Assembly (NCBI GenBank): GCA_019311105.1
Contig: JAFDDA010000060.1
Coordinates: forward strand, 1 to 53,628
DNA length: 53,628 nucleotides
Source of the DNA: Deltaproteobacteria bacterium
GTDB taxonomy: Bacteria > Myxococcota_A > UBA9160 > JAFDDA01
Direction: 5' to 3'
Shown: positions 17,555-25,417 of the stretch, piece by piece
Layout of the letters: each line of letters begins with the position of its first letter
How positions within the stretch are numbered: the first letter of the stretch is position 1
Notes under the pieces: model-generated
Database searches by the model: none
Told to the model about the DNA's origin: nothing
What the model saw: only the letters and a program-made list of their open reading frames with translations
Position numbers and translations under genes: made by a program

Positions 17555-17579
17555 CTGAGCCCATGGGAGGAGGGCCACC

Positions 17580-17996
17580 ATGGACGCAGCCGAAACGCCG
17601 GTCTCCGAGGTGATGCAGCCGGAGTTCGCCCATATGTCACCCGACGATGGGCTCGACTTCGTGGAAGAGATCATGACGCTCGGCCGGATCCGACACTTCC
17701 CGGTGATGCGGGACGGAGAGCTGGTGGGGCTCGTGTCGCAGCGAGACCTCCTGGCCGCTTCGCTGACGCGCATGCTGGACTTCGACGGCACCCACCGACG
17801 CGCCTTTCTGCGTTCGGTGAAGGTTGCGGAAGTCATGACGACGAAGGTTCGGACGGTCTCGCCCGACGCCACGCTCGCCTCCGTCGCGCGGCTCTTCGGG
17901 CGTCACAAGATCGGATGCGCCCCGGTGGTGGGGAGCGATGGCGCAGTGGTCGGGCTCGTGACCGAAAGCGACCTGTTGGCCCGGGCGTACCTGTAG
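17580..17996 (+). CDS. CBS-domain pair protein 1
   Basis: A 138-residue protein consisting of two CBS motifs, about residues 8-62 (SEVMQPEFAHMSPDDGLDFV to GLVSQRDLLAA) and 80-136 (KVAEVMTTKVRTVSPDATL to VVGLVTESDLLARA). A CBS pair binds adenine nucleotides or similar ligands and usually acts as an energy or redox sensor. It is about the size of the stand-alone hypoxic response protein Hrp1 of mycobacteria. It has a strong ribosome site and its own sigma-54 promoter, divergent from the universal stress protein gene. The ligand is unknown. Confidence 0.9.
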   Translation: MDAAETPVSEVMQPEFAHMSPDDGLDFVEEIMTLGRIRHFPVMRDGELVGLVSQRDLLAASLTRMLDFDGTHRRAFLRSVKVAEVMTTKVRTVSPDATLASVARLFGRHKIGCAPVVGSDGAVVGLVTESDLLARAYL

Positions 17997-18021
17997 GGCT
18001 GCGCTCCCGAGCGCGCGTGGC

Positions 18022-19401
18022 TCAGGCCTCGTCGGCTTTGGGAGCGTTCGCTCGCTCGCCGCGCCGGTAGAGCGTGCGCCGGTTGATTCCGAGGATCTTG
18101 GCGGCGCGCACTTTGTTGCCACCCGTTTGCTTCAACGTCTCTTCGATGTAGAGGTCGCCGAGCTCGTGGAGTGTCATGCGGCGATCGACTGCCACTCGCA
18201 GCAGGTTGCCCCCGCCGCTCGGCGCCGCGGTCATCTCGCTGCCGAGGGGGAGGTCGGCGGCGCCGATCACCTCCTCGTCGGAGAGGGCGAGGGCCCGCTC
18301 GAGCACGTTTTCGAGTTCGCGTGCGTTCCCTTCCCAGGGGCAGGCCATGAGCCGCTCGATGGCGCTTGGCGCGAGCCGCCGCGGTGAATCCGTGCCCGCG
18401 TGCTTGGCGAGCAGGGCTTCCGCCAGCGGGCGCACGTCCTCCGGTCGCTCGCGCAGGGGCGGGATGTGGATCGGGATCACGTTCAGGCGATAGAACAGAT
18501 CGCGGCGGAAGTGGCCCGAGTCCATCTCCTTATCGAGGTCCTTGTTGGTGGCGGCGACGATTCGCACGTCGACCTTGACGGACTGGTTTCCCCCGACCGG
18601 CCGGATCTCGCGGTCCTGCAACACGCGAAGCAGCTTGCTCTGCAGGCCGGGGCCCATGTCCCCGATCTCGTCGAGGAAGAGCGTTCCGCCATGCGCCTCC
18701 TCGAAGAGGCCGCGCTTGGTGGCATGGGCGCCGGTGAAGGCGCCGCGCACGTGCCCGAACAGCTCGCTCTCGAGCAGACCTTCCGGGATCGCCGTGCAGT
18801 TGATCGGAACGAAGGGCTTCTCCTTGCGTGTGCCGGCGAAATGCAGCGTGCGCGCGACGACCTCCTTGCCCGTTCCGCTCTCGCCGGTGATCAGGACGCT
18901 GCTGCGGTTGTCGGCCACCTTCCGCATGAGGGCGAAGATGTCGTGCATGGCGGGGCTCGAGCCGATCAAGTCCCCGAAAGCGCTGCTGCGATCGACGGCG
19001 CGGCGCAGGCGGCGGTTCTCCTCCAGCAACGCACGGGTCTCGAAGGCTCGCTCGAGGGCGAGAAACAGCTCGTCGCGCTTGAAGGGCTTCGTGATGTAGT
19101 CGAAGGCTCCGGCGCGCATGGCCTCGACCGCGGAGTCGATGGAGCCGAAGGCGGTCATCAGCACCACCGGCGTCGCGGGCCGCAGCGCATGGATCGCCCC
19201 GACGAGCTCGAGGCCGCTCATCCCCGGCATGCGGATGTCGCTCACCACGGCATCCACGTCATGGGCCCGGAGGTGCTCGAGAGCGGGCTCCGCCGCGTCC
19301 TCCCCCGTCGCCTCATAGCCTTGATCGCCCAGGAGGGAGACCACCATCTCGCGCATGGCGTCGTCGTCGTCGACGACCAGGATCCGACGTTGTTCAGTCA
19401 T
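18022..19401 (-). CDS. NtrC-family sigma-54-dependent response regulator
   Basis: A 459-residue transcription activator in three parts. The receiver (about 6-120) has RILVVDDDD and phospho-acceptor Asp55 in VVSDIRMPG. The AAA+ ATPase (about 140-375) has Walker A GESGTGKE (173-180), the sigma-54 contact loop GAFTGA (220-225) and GGTLFLDEIGD as Walker B. The C-terminal Fis-type helix-turn-helix is VRAAKILGINRRTLYRR. I place the start at ATG 19401 because it directly precedes the receiver. A consensus sigma-54 promoter sits just upstream, so it probably activates its own gene. The kinase at 19963-21261 is the likely partner. Confidence 0.95.
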   Translation of the reverse strand: MTEQRRILVVDDDDAMREMVVSLLGDQGYEATGEDAAEPALEHLRAHDVDAVVSDIRMPGMSGLELVGAIHALRPATPVVLMTAFGSIDSAVEAMRAGAFDYITKPFKRDELFLALERAFETRALLEENRRLRRAVDRSSAFGDLIGSSPAMHDIFALMRKVADNRSSVLITGESGTGKEVVARTLHFAGTRKEKPFVPINCTAIPEGLLESELFGHVRGAFTGAHATKRGLFEEAHGGTLFLDEIGDMGPGLQSKLLRVLQDREIRPVGGNQSVKVDVRIVAATNKDLDKEMDSGHFRRDLFYRLNVIPIHIPPLRERPEDVRPLAEALLAKHAGTDSPRRLAPSAIERLMACPWEGNARELENVLERALALSDEEVIGAADLPLGSEMTAAPSGGGNLLRVAVDRRMTLHELGDLYIEETLKQTGGNKVRAAKILGINRRTLYRRGERANAPKADEA

Positions 19402-19414
19402 GATGGGTCTCCAA

Positions 19415-19430
19415 AGCATGTGCCGTGCCA
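19415..19430 (-). promoter_or_regulatory. Sigma-54 promoter for the response regulator
   Basis: Minus-strand TGGCACGGCACATGCT is a full -24/-12 match. The predicted start, about 19404, is only three bases before ATG 19401, so the message would be essentially leaderless. Confidence 0.75.
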
Positions 19431-19477
19431 TCAGGGAAGGGGCTCACGGGGCTGCGGCGGCAAGGTCGGGTGGCGAA

Positions 19478-19496
19478 GTGAGGTGATTTTCTACAC
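19478..19496 (+). promoter_or_regulatory. Candidate activator site upstream of a sigma-54 promoter
   Basis: GTGAG...CTACAC spans 19 bases between the two divergent sigma-54 promoters. It resembles GTGAG...CTCAC at 24892-24910, also 19 bases, which lies upstream of another sigma-54 promoter. Only two loose copies support it. Confidence 0.25.
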
Positions 19497-19533
19497 GAGA
19501 GGCATCATGTCACATTCTTGCCCGATTTACGCC

Positions 19534-19549
19534 TGGCACTACGCGTGCA
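19534..19549 (+). promoter_or_regulatory. Sigma-54 promoter for CBS protein 2
   Basis: TGGCACTACGCGTGCA has GG and GC at the exact -24/-12 spacing. The predicted start near 19560 is two bases before ATG 19562, again giving a nearly leaderless message. Confidence 0.78.
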
Positions 19550-19561
19550 TAGGCCGAGCCC

Positions 19562-19966
19562 ATGAGCCGCCGAGTTCGCGATCTCATGCACCGGAATTTC
19601 ATCCAGGTCTCGCCCCACGAGCGAGTTGCCGACGTTCTGCAGTTGATGGCTCTGGCCCGCGTTCGAGCGCTCCCGGTGATCCACGGCGGGGTCTGGCAGG
19701 GGCTCGTGTCCCACCGGGACCTCGCGCTCGCGGCGCTGGCCGGCCACGGGGTGCCGTCCGGGGACATCGCCGAACACGTTCGGGCCATCGCACCGGTGTC
19801 GCCGGATGCCCCGCTGTCCGAGGCGGCTCGCCGCATGTTGGGTGATGCCGCGCCGTGCCTGTTGGCGGTGGAGGGCGAAGCGGGCGAGGCCCGTGTGGTC
19901 GGGTTGCTCACCGAGAGCGACCTCCTGCGCGAGGCCTATCGGACCGGCGGTGGCCCCGCGGCCTAG
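19562..19966 (+). CDS. CBS-domain pair protein 2
   Basis: A 134-residue protein of two CBS motifs, about residues 5-60 (VRDLMHRNFIQVSPHERVAD to LVSHRDLALAA) and 68-128 (DIAEHVRAIAPVSPDAPLSE to GLLTESDLLREA). The layout matches CBS protein 1, so they are probably paralogues, with the same presumed nucleotide-sensing role. It is divergent from the response-regulator gene, each with its own sigma-54 promoter. Its 3' end overlaps the convergent kinase gene by four bases. Confidence 0.88.
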   Translation: MSRRVRDLMHRNFIQVSPHERVADVLQLMALARVRALPVIHGGVWQGLVSHRDLALAALAGHGVPSGDIAEHVRAIAPVSPDAPLSEAARRMLGDAAPCLLAVEGEAGEARVVGLLTESDLLREAYRTGGGPAA

Positions 19967-21261
19967 CTGCCGGCCGGGGCCTTCGCGCGTGCCTTCGTCG
20001 GTGCCATGGGCAGGCGGATGCGGAACGTCGCGCCCTCTCCCGCAACGCTCTCGACCTCGATCTGCCCACCGTGGTCGCCCACGATTCCCTTGGCGACGAC
20101 CAGGCCGAGCCCGTTGCCCTGGCCCGCCGGCTTGGTGGTGAAGAAGGGATCGAAGATCAGGCCCAGTTGCTCCGGCGCCACGCCAGACCCGGTGTCGGCG
20201 AAGATCAGCTCCACGGTGTCGCCCTCGGACGGTCGCAACGAGACGCAGAGCGTGCCGCCGCCTTCTTCCATGGCGTCTACGGCGTTGAGCCCCAGGTTCA
20301 AGAAGAGCTGTTGGAGCTTCTCGGCATCGCCCAGCACCGACGGCGTCGGCTCGAAATCCCGCTCGACCGTCACCTGATACCGCTTCATCTTCACGCTGAG
20401 GAACGACAGCGTCGTGTCGAGCAGGGCCTCGAGGGCAACGGGCTCGCGCACCATCTCGTGCGGCCGCGCCATGTTCAGCAGGGCCTGGATGATCCGCGAG
20501 ATGCGGTCGACCTGATCGCGGATCGTCTGGAGTCGCCAGCGCCCCTGCTCGTCCTCCACCAGGGGTTCGAGCGCCTCGGCATGGCCCGAGATCACCCCCA
20601 TCGGGGTTCCGATCTCGTGAGCCAGACCGGCCGCCAGCGTGGCGACCGAGGCCAGGTCTTCGGCGGCTCGAGCGCGGCGGCTGGTGACGCGCAGCTCCTG
20701 GTCGCGATCGCCGAGCCGACGTTGCAACGAGCGGCTCGACGCAGCGAGCTCGCGGTTCAGGTGCGCGAGCTCCCCCTCGCTGCGCTCGATGTAGGCCTCC
20801 ATCGCGATCTGTGCGTCGAGCATGAGGCGCTTCATCAGGGCCGCGAGGATGCGCTCGCCCCGGTCGGGGTCGTGGGCGAAGGCGTCGCGGAGGAGCGGCA
20901 GGAGCAGGGTGAAGTAGAGGGCGTAGGCGCCCAGGTACCAGCGCGGCTCGAGGCCGATCCGCTCGTGGGCCTTGCCGATGCGCACCCGGTCAGCGAGGTA
21001 GTCGGCATCGATCTTCGGGTCCGCCAGGGACAGCAAGTAGCGTCGCTGGGAGACGAGCAGCCGCTCCTTGACGGCTGGCTCCACCAACAGGCCACGGGTC
21101 GCCTCGAACGACAACAGATGCCGGTAAAAGGAGGCCACCAGGCCCTCGGCGGCCTCCTCGAGGGTCGGCCGGGCTTCTGCCAGGAGTGCGAGATCCTCGG
21201 GCTCGAGCCCCAGGAACGTCAGGCGCCGCTCGAGGTCGCGGATGTCGGTCGGGTCGGTCAC
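19963..21261 (-). CDS. Globin-coupled sensor histidine kinase
   Basis: A 432-residue cytoplasmic sensor kinase. Residues about 10-155 form a globin-coupled-sensor (protoglobin-like) domain: SFYRHLL, then IGKAHERIGLEPRWYLGAY, where His99 is the predicted proximal haem ligand. This is the HemAT-type signature for binding O2, NO or CO. A helical linker (about 156-205) leads to the dimerisation domain with phospho-acceptor His215 (GLAHEIGTP). The ATPase domain has NLGLNAVDAM, IFADTGSGVAP and GNGLGLVVAKGI. I choose GTG 21261; ATG 21336 would add 25 residues without recognisable sequence. No transmembrane segment is present. The partner is probably the NtrC-type regulator next door. Confidence 0.9.
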   Translation of the reverse strand: MTDPTDIRDLERRLTFLGLEPEDLALLAEARPTLEEAAEGLVASFYRHLLSFEATRGLLVEPAVKERLLVSQRRYLLSLADPKIDADYLADRVRIGKAHERIGLEPRWYLGAYALYFTLLLPLLRDAFAHDPDRGERILAALMKRLMLDAQIAMEAYIERSEGELAHLNRELAASSRSLQRRLGDRDQELRVTSRRARAAEDLASVATLAAGLAHEIGTPMGVISGHAEALEPLVEDEQGRWRLQTIRDQVDRISRIIQALLNMARPHEMVREPVALEALLDTTLSFLSVKMKRYQVTVERDFEPTPSVLGDAEKLQQLFLNLGLNAVDAMEEGGGTLCVSLRPSEGDTVELIFADTGSGVAPEQLGLIFDPFFTTKPAGQGNGLGLVVAKGIVGDHGGQIEVESVAGEGATFRIRLPMAPTKARAKAPAGS

Positions 21262-21384
21262 GCCGGGACGGTGTCCCAACCGCCTCGCCCGGTCAAATGC
21301 GACCCGACGCCCCAGATGGGTGGGGCGGGAAGTCATTTCGTGCCGAGGCATCGCGCTGAACGAGCGGTAGGGGCCCCGGAGTCC

Positions 21385-21400
21385 TGGCACGGCGCTTGCG
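21385..21400 (+). promoter_or_regulatory. Sigma-54 promoter for the ferritin-like operon
   Basis: TGGCACGGCGCTTGCG matches the -24/-12 consensus, including TTGC. The predicted start near 21411 leaves a leader of about 58 bases with GGAGG before ATG 21469. Confidence 0.82.
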
Positions 21401-21468
21401 ATTCCGTTCGGTGACCGGGCCGCCAGAAGCGCCCGCGTGGCTGCGCCCAGAAACCTTTGGAGGCCTCC

Positions 21469-22362
21469 ATGGCTGACTTTCTTTCCGGATACTCGATTCA
21501 ATATTGGCTCGAATCGTGCCCCCAGGGCTACTTGGAGGAGACCGAGTACGGGCACAAGGCCGGGGTCTCCGAATCCGACCTGATTCTCGGAGACGACCTG
21601 CTGCGCGAGCAGGCGATCAAGGTCACGACCCAGATGGTCGTGGGCGAGCGTTGCGCCCTGGCCGCGTCCTCGGGCCTGATCAACGCGGCACCCGACGAGG
21701 CGGCCAAGCGCTTCCTCGCGACCCAGACGCTCGACGAGGCTCGCCACGTCGAAATCTTCACCCAGCGCCTCTACGACCTCGGCGTCGGCAAGAACGACCT
21801 GGAGAGCACGCTCCGCGAACACGCGAACCCGAACCTCGTGAAATTCGCGGAGGCCCTGCTCGAGAAGGTCGAGGCCAAGGATTTCATTCCCGGCGTCGTG
21901 GGCCAGAACATCATCCTCGAGGGCATGGCCTTCAGCGTCTTCGAGATGCTGTACGCGGGCAACCAGAAGCTGAACCCGAAGTTCGCCCAGACCCTCGCGG
22001 GGACGATCGCGGACGAGCGTCGCCACGTGGGCTTCGGCGAGAACTACATCGGCGCGCTGATCAAGGAACAGCCGGAGAAGCGGCCCGAGATCGAGAAGCT
22101 CCAGAAGGAGATGTCGTACTATATGCTCGCAACTTTCGCGGACCAGTTCCGGGACAACGACGCCCGCGCCGAGCTGGAAACGATGAAGAAGCGTGCAGTG
22201 GAAGCCGGTGGCGAGGAGTCGCAGGGCACCTGGCAGGGTGCAAACCTCGCCGAACTCGATCCCGAAGAGATGGAGGCCCTGCTCGCCAGCACGGTGCTCG
22301 GTGAGTTCAAGACCCGCCTCGGTCGCATCGGTCTCGAATACCAGACGCCGGCGCAGCCCTAG
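21469..22362 (+). CDS. Ferritin-like diiron protein A
   Basis: A 297-residue all-helical protein of the ferritin/R2-like superfamily. Predicted diiron ligands are Glu60 (VVGERCAL), Glu90 and His93 (LDEARHVEIF), Glu151 (IILEGMAF), and Glu183 and His186 (ADERRHVGFG), the two E/E-x-x-H sets expected of an R2-type site. It may be an oxidase, oxygenase or oxygen scavenger; the reaction cannot be told from sequence. The start is ATG 21469 after GGAGG. It is first in an operon with paralogue B, a Cys4 mini-protein and WS/DGAT, under sigma-54 control. Confidence 0.85.
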   Translation: MADFLSGYSIQYWLESCPQGYLEETEYGHKAGVSESDLILGDDLLREQAIKVTTQMVVGERCALAASSGLINAAPDEAAKRFLATQTLDEARHVEIFTQRLYDLGVGKNDLESTLREHANPNLVKFAEALLEKVEAKDFIPGVVGQNIILEGMAFSVFEMLYAGNQKLNPKFAQTLAGTIADERRHVGFGENYIGALIKEQPEKRPEIEKLQKEMSYYMLATFADQFRDNDARAELETMKKRAVEAGGEESQGTWQGANLAELDPEEMEALLASTVLGEFKTRLGRIGLEYQTPAQP

Positions 22363-22373
22363 CTGGAGGTTTC

Positions 22374-23150
22374 ATGAGCGATCCCGCCGAAGTCCATGCG
22401 CTGGACCCCGAGTCCTTCGAGGAGCGCGTCCACTCGTTCCAGTTCTGGTTCGAGGCGGTCCAGGGCTATCTGGTGGATCGCGAGTACGGCCACCGGCCGG
22501 AGCTCCCGGAACCCGAACTCACGGAGTCCGAGCGCGACCGGCTGGTGACCGTCCTCTGCAACTACTGCGTAGGCGAGACCGCGGCCCTCGACGGGGCCAG
22601 CGGCCTCATCGCGGTGGCGCCGAACCGGCTCACGAAGATCTTCCTCTCCACCCAGGTCGTCGACGAGGGGCGCCATCTCGAGGTGTTTCGCCACCGGCTC
22701 CTCGCACTCGGGGTCGAGCATCCCGAGGACGAGATCGAGCGCCGCGCGAGCCCGCGGCTGCGCGAGTTCCGTCGGAAGCTCGAGGCACTCGTGGCCGAAC
22801 GCGACTGGGATGCTGCGATCTTCGCCCAGAACGTGATCCTCGAGGCCATGGAGTTCTCGACGTTCCAGATGCATGCCGGCTATGCCGACCCGATCACGCG
22901 TGAGGTCCTGATCGGAATCATCAAGGACGAGCGCCGTCACATCGGCTTCGGCGAGAACGAGCTCGGCCGCCGCCTGAAGCATCACCCGACCCTGCGCGAG
23001 CGCCTGCAGCGCGTGAGGCAGGAACTCGACCCGCTCGTTCTCGCGACCCTCGAAGAGGCTTTGGGCGAGCTCCAGGTGCCTCGGGCCGAACGCGAAGACC
23101 TGGGCCGCAGCTATCTGGCCGCGGTGGAACGACTGGGGGTTCGGGGGTGA
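22374..23150 (+). CDS. Ferritin-like diiron protein B
   Basis: A 258-residue paralogue of the preceding protein. Ligand motifs are VGETAALDG (Glu68), VDEGRHLEVF (Glu98, His101), VILEAMEF and KDERRHIGFG. The N-terminal segment FQFWFEAVQGYLVDREYGH parallels IQYWLESCPQGYLEETEYGH in protein A. Two such subunits side by side suggest a heteromeric complex or duplicated function. It starts 12 bases after gene A and overlaps the Cys4 gene as GTGA. A truncated recent copy of this gene is at 26469-26777. Confidence 0.85.
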   Translation: MSDPAEVHALDPESFEERVHSFQFWFEAVQGYLVDREYGHRPELPEPELTESERDRLVTVLCNYCVGETAALDGASGLIAVAPNRLTKIFLSTQVVDEGRHLEVFRHRLLALGVEHPEDEIERRASPRLREFRRKLEALVAERDWDAAIFAQNVILEAMEFSTFQMHAGYADPITREVLIGIIKDERRHIGFGENELGRRLKHHPTLRERLQRVRQELDPLVLATLEEALGELQVPRAEREDLGRSYLAAVERLGVRG

Positions 23151-23440
23151 GCGCCGAGATCGCGAAGCTGCCGACCGAGCCGGCACGTCGGAAGTACGAA
23201 CTGTTCGACGACACGGGCTTCGATGAGGTGCCGAAGAAGTACCGCAAGTTCTACCGGCGTTGGGGCGGGGAGGGCGACCCTCTGGCACCGAACGAGGTGC
23301 TCTGCCCGGTGTGCAAGATCGTGATCCGTTCGAATCGCGAGCTGCGCCCTGGCGACCGCGTGTATTGCATGGCCTGCATGGCGCGGCTCCGGGTCGCCGA
23401 AGGGCCGGACGGGGCTCTGGTCGGGCTCGTGGAGTACTGA
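23147..23440 (+). CDS. Small Cys4 (zinc-ribbon/rubredoxin-like) protein
   Basis: A 97-residue protein with a basic N-terminal half and two CxxC knuckles, EVLCPVCKIVI and VYCMACMARL, about 25 residues apart, able to hold one zinc or iron ion. Being translationally coupled to the ferritin-like gene upstream (GTGA overlap), it could be an electron-transfer partner or an assembly factor for the diiron proteins. I do not recognise a named family. Confidence 0.78.
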   Translation: MSAEIAKLPTEPARRKYELFDDTGFDEVPKKYRKFYRRWGGEGDPLAPNEVLCPVCKIVIRSNRELRPGDRVYCMACMARLRVAEGPDGALVGLVEY

Positions 23441-23455
23441 GAGGGGAGGCCGAGC

Positions 23456-24895
23456 ATGCTCGAGGCAGGCGCAACCAGTCCGCAGGGGCCCGACTTCGAG
23501 AGGCTTGGCGCCCAGGACAGCTCCTTCCTGATGTTCGAGGGTCGGCATACGCCGATGCACGTGTCCGCCCTCGCGTTGTTCGAGGCGCCACCGCTCCCCG
23601 GTCGCACAGGGGGGTTCGACTTCGAACGCATCCGCGACCACGTGGCGGCCGGGCTTCACCGCCTGCCGCGCTACCGGCAACGCATCGTTGCGACGCCCGT
23701 CGAGGGTCACCCGATCTGGATCGACGACGAGCACTTCAACCTCGACTACCACGTTCGTCACACCTGCCTGCCGCCGCCCGGAGACGAGTCTGCGCTCGAG
23801 TCCCTGGTTGGCCGGATCCTCTCCCAGCAACTCGACCGCAAGAAGCCGTTGTGGGAGATCTGGGTGGTCGAAGGGCTCGAGGGCGGGCGCTTTGCTCTGC
23901 TGTTGAAGGTCCATCACTGCATGGTGGACGGTGTTGGCGGGATGGCGCTCCTCGAACAGTTGCTCTCCGCTTCGCCCGACGCCCGGCCCGAGCCGGCGCC
24001 GGCCTGGGTGGCGCGGCCGCGGCCGAGCGGCGTGCGGTTGTTGGCCGATGCCATCCTTCGCCGCGGTCAGGCGCCCGCCGAAGCCATGGGCGCCCTGCTC
24101 GATGCGGCTCGCGAGCCGCGTCGAACGGCTGAAGAGCTGGGGCACAACCTGACCGCCATGCTGGGTGCGCTGCGCGAGGGGTTCCGCATCCCCGACGACA
24201 CGCCCCACAATCGGAAGATCGGGTCGCATCGACGGGTGGGATGGTTGAGTCTCGACCTCGCCGAGTTGAAGTCGCTGCGTCGAAGCCTCGACTGCACGGT
24301 CAACGATCTCGTCCTCACCCTGGTCACGGGCGGCATCCGGAGGTTCCTGGCCGAACGCGAGGTCGACCTCGAAGGGCTCGACTACCGCGTCGTGATCCCC
24401 GTGAACGTGCGCGCCTTTCGCCAGGGAGACGAAGATGCTTCGGGGAACCGTGTGTCGGCGTGGTTTCTGTCGCTTCCGGTCGCAGAGCCCGACCCGCACC
24501 GACGACTCGAGCTCATTCGTGAGGCCACGAGCCGCCTTCGCGAATCCGAGGCAGCGGTCGGGATGGACCTTTTCACCCGGGTGGTCGAGTGGACGGGCTC
24601 TTCCCTTCTCACCTATGCCGGAGTGCGGCTTGCGGCTCGGGTGCATCCCTACAACCTGATCGTGAGCAACGTGCCGGGGCCCCAGTTCCCGCTGTATCTG
24701 CTCGGCGCGCGAATGGCTCGCGGCGGATTGGGACCTGGTGCCCGAGCTCGATGGCCTGCGAAACGGCATCCGCCTCGCCCTCGACGAGCTAACCGGCCTC
24801 GAGTCGGTCCCGAAAGCGGCCGCTCGCTAGGGCTCGATGTCCGCCTCTGCGAGGGTTCCTTTGAGGCAAAATTGGACGAATATGATGCCAAGTGA
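23456..24895 (+). pseudogene. Wax ester synthase/diacylglycerol acyltransferase with C-terminal deletion and frameshift
   Basis: The first ~410 residues are a normal WS/DGAT enzyme (PF03007), which esterifies fatty alcohols or diacylglycerol with acyl-CoA to make storage lipid. It has LGAQDSSFLMFEGRHTPMHV at the start, catalytic VHHCMVDGVGG, CTVNDLVLTLVTGG, and SNVPGPQFPLYLLGARM. After ARM about 30 expected residues are missing and the frame shifts. The true end, ADWDLVPELDGLRNGIRL to a TAG at 24828-24830, is in another frame, while the annotated frame continues to 24895 with Arg-rich nonsense. Function is therefore doubtful. It has a strong ribosome site (GGGGAGG) and closes the sigma-54 operon. 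Confidence 0.85.
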
Positions 24896-24910
24896 GCATT
24901 ATTGACTCAC
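24892..24910 (+). promoter_or_regulatory. Candidate operator, inverted repeat
   Basis: GTGAG-N9-CTCAC is a perfect 5-bp inverted repeat 38 bases upstream of the -24 box of the hemerythrin promoter. Its position suits an enhancer-type activator site, and it resembles 19478-19496. A possible sigma-70 -10 (TATGAT, about 24881-24886) lies just before it. Confidence 0.35.
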
Positions 24911-24947
24911 CCCAGTGGCTGGCGTGCGTCGAATTCGCTGCACACTT

Positions 24948-24963
24948 TGGCACGTCTCATGCT
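24948..24963 (+). promoter_or_regulatory. Sigma-54 promoter for the hemerythrin-like gene
   Basis: TGGCACGTCTCATGCT is a full -24/-12 match. The predicted start near 24974 is two bases before ATG 24976. Confidence 0.78.
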
Positions 24964-24975
24964 TTTCACTGTGGC

Positions 24976-25413
24976 ATGAACGATCCGAAGCGTCCGCAGT
25001 TCCAGCCTGGGCTTCGCATGCGCGTGGCGCGCGAGGCCCGTCGGATCGCCAGCCAGCACCGGCAGCTCGATCTCTTCTACGAGGCGTTGCTGAAGTCGCT
25101 GTTCCACGAGAACGTGGCGAAGTCGCGCTCGGAGTTCTTGCGCTTCCACGATGCGCTCGAGGCGCATTTCACCGTGGAGGAGCGCATCCACTTCCCCGCC
25201 TTGCACGGGCTTCGGCCGGAACTCGACGCGGAGCTCGTAAGCCTCGTCGAAGAGCACAAGAGTTTCCGATCGACCCTCGATCACCTGGCCGCACTGCTCG
25301 AGCGGAAGGAGTTGGCGCGCTGCTCCGATGAACTTGACGGCTTCGTGACCGATATCGTCGCCCATGAGGGCCGCGAAGAGCGCATGGGTGAGCGCGTGGC
25401 CCATTCCGGCTAA
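24976..25413 (+). CDS. Hemerythrin-like (HHE) protein
   Basis: A 145-residue four-helix HHE protein. The expected diiron ligands appear as ASQHRQLD, RFHDALEAHFTVEERIHFPAL, LVEEHKSF and IVAHEGREE, that is the His and Glu residues of a hemerythrin pocket. Such proteins bind O2 or NO or sense iron and oxygen. The start is set at ATG 24976 because the sigma-54 promoter would begin transcription at about 24974; the frame is open further upstream. It is followed five bases later by the cation exchanger gene. Confidence 0.85.
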   Translation: MNDPKRPQFQPGLRMRVAREARRIASQHRQLDLFYEALLKSLFHENVAKSRSEFLRFHDALEAHFTVEERIHFPALHGLRPELDAELVSLVEEHKSFRSTLDHLAALLERKELARCSDELDGFVTDIVAHEGREERMGERVAHSG

Positions 25414-25417
25414 GCCG

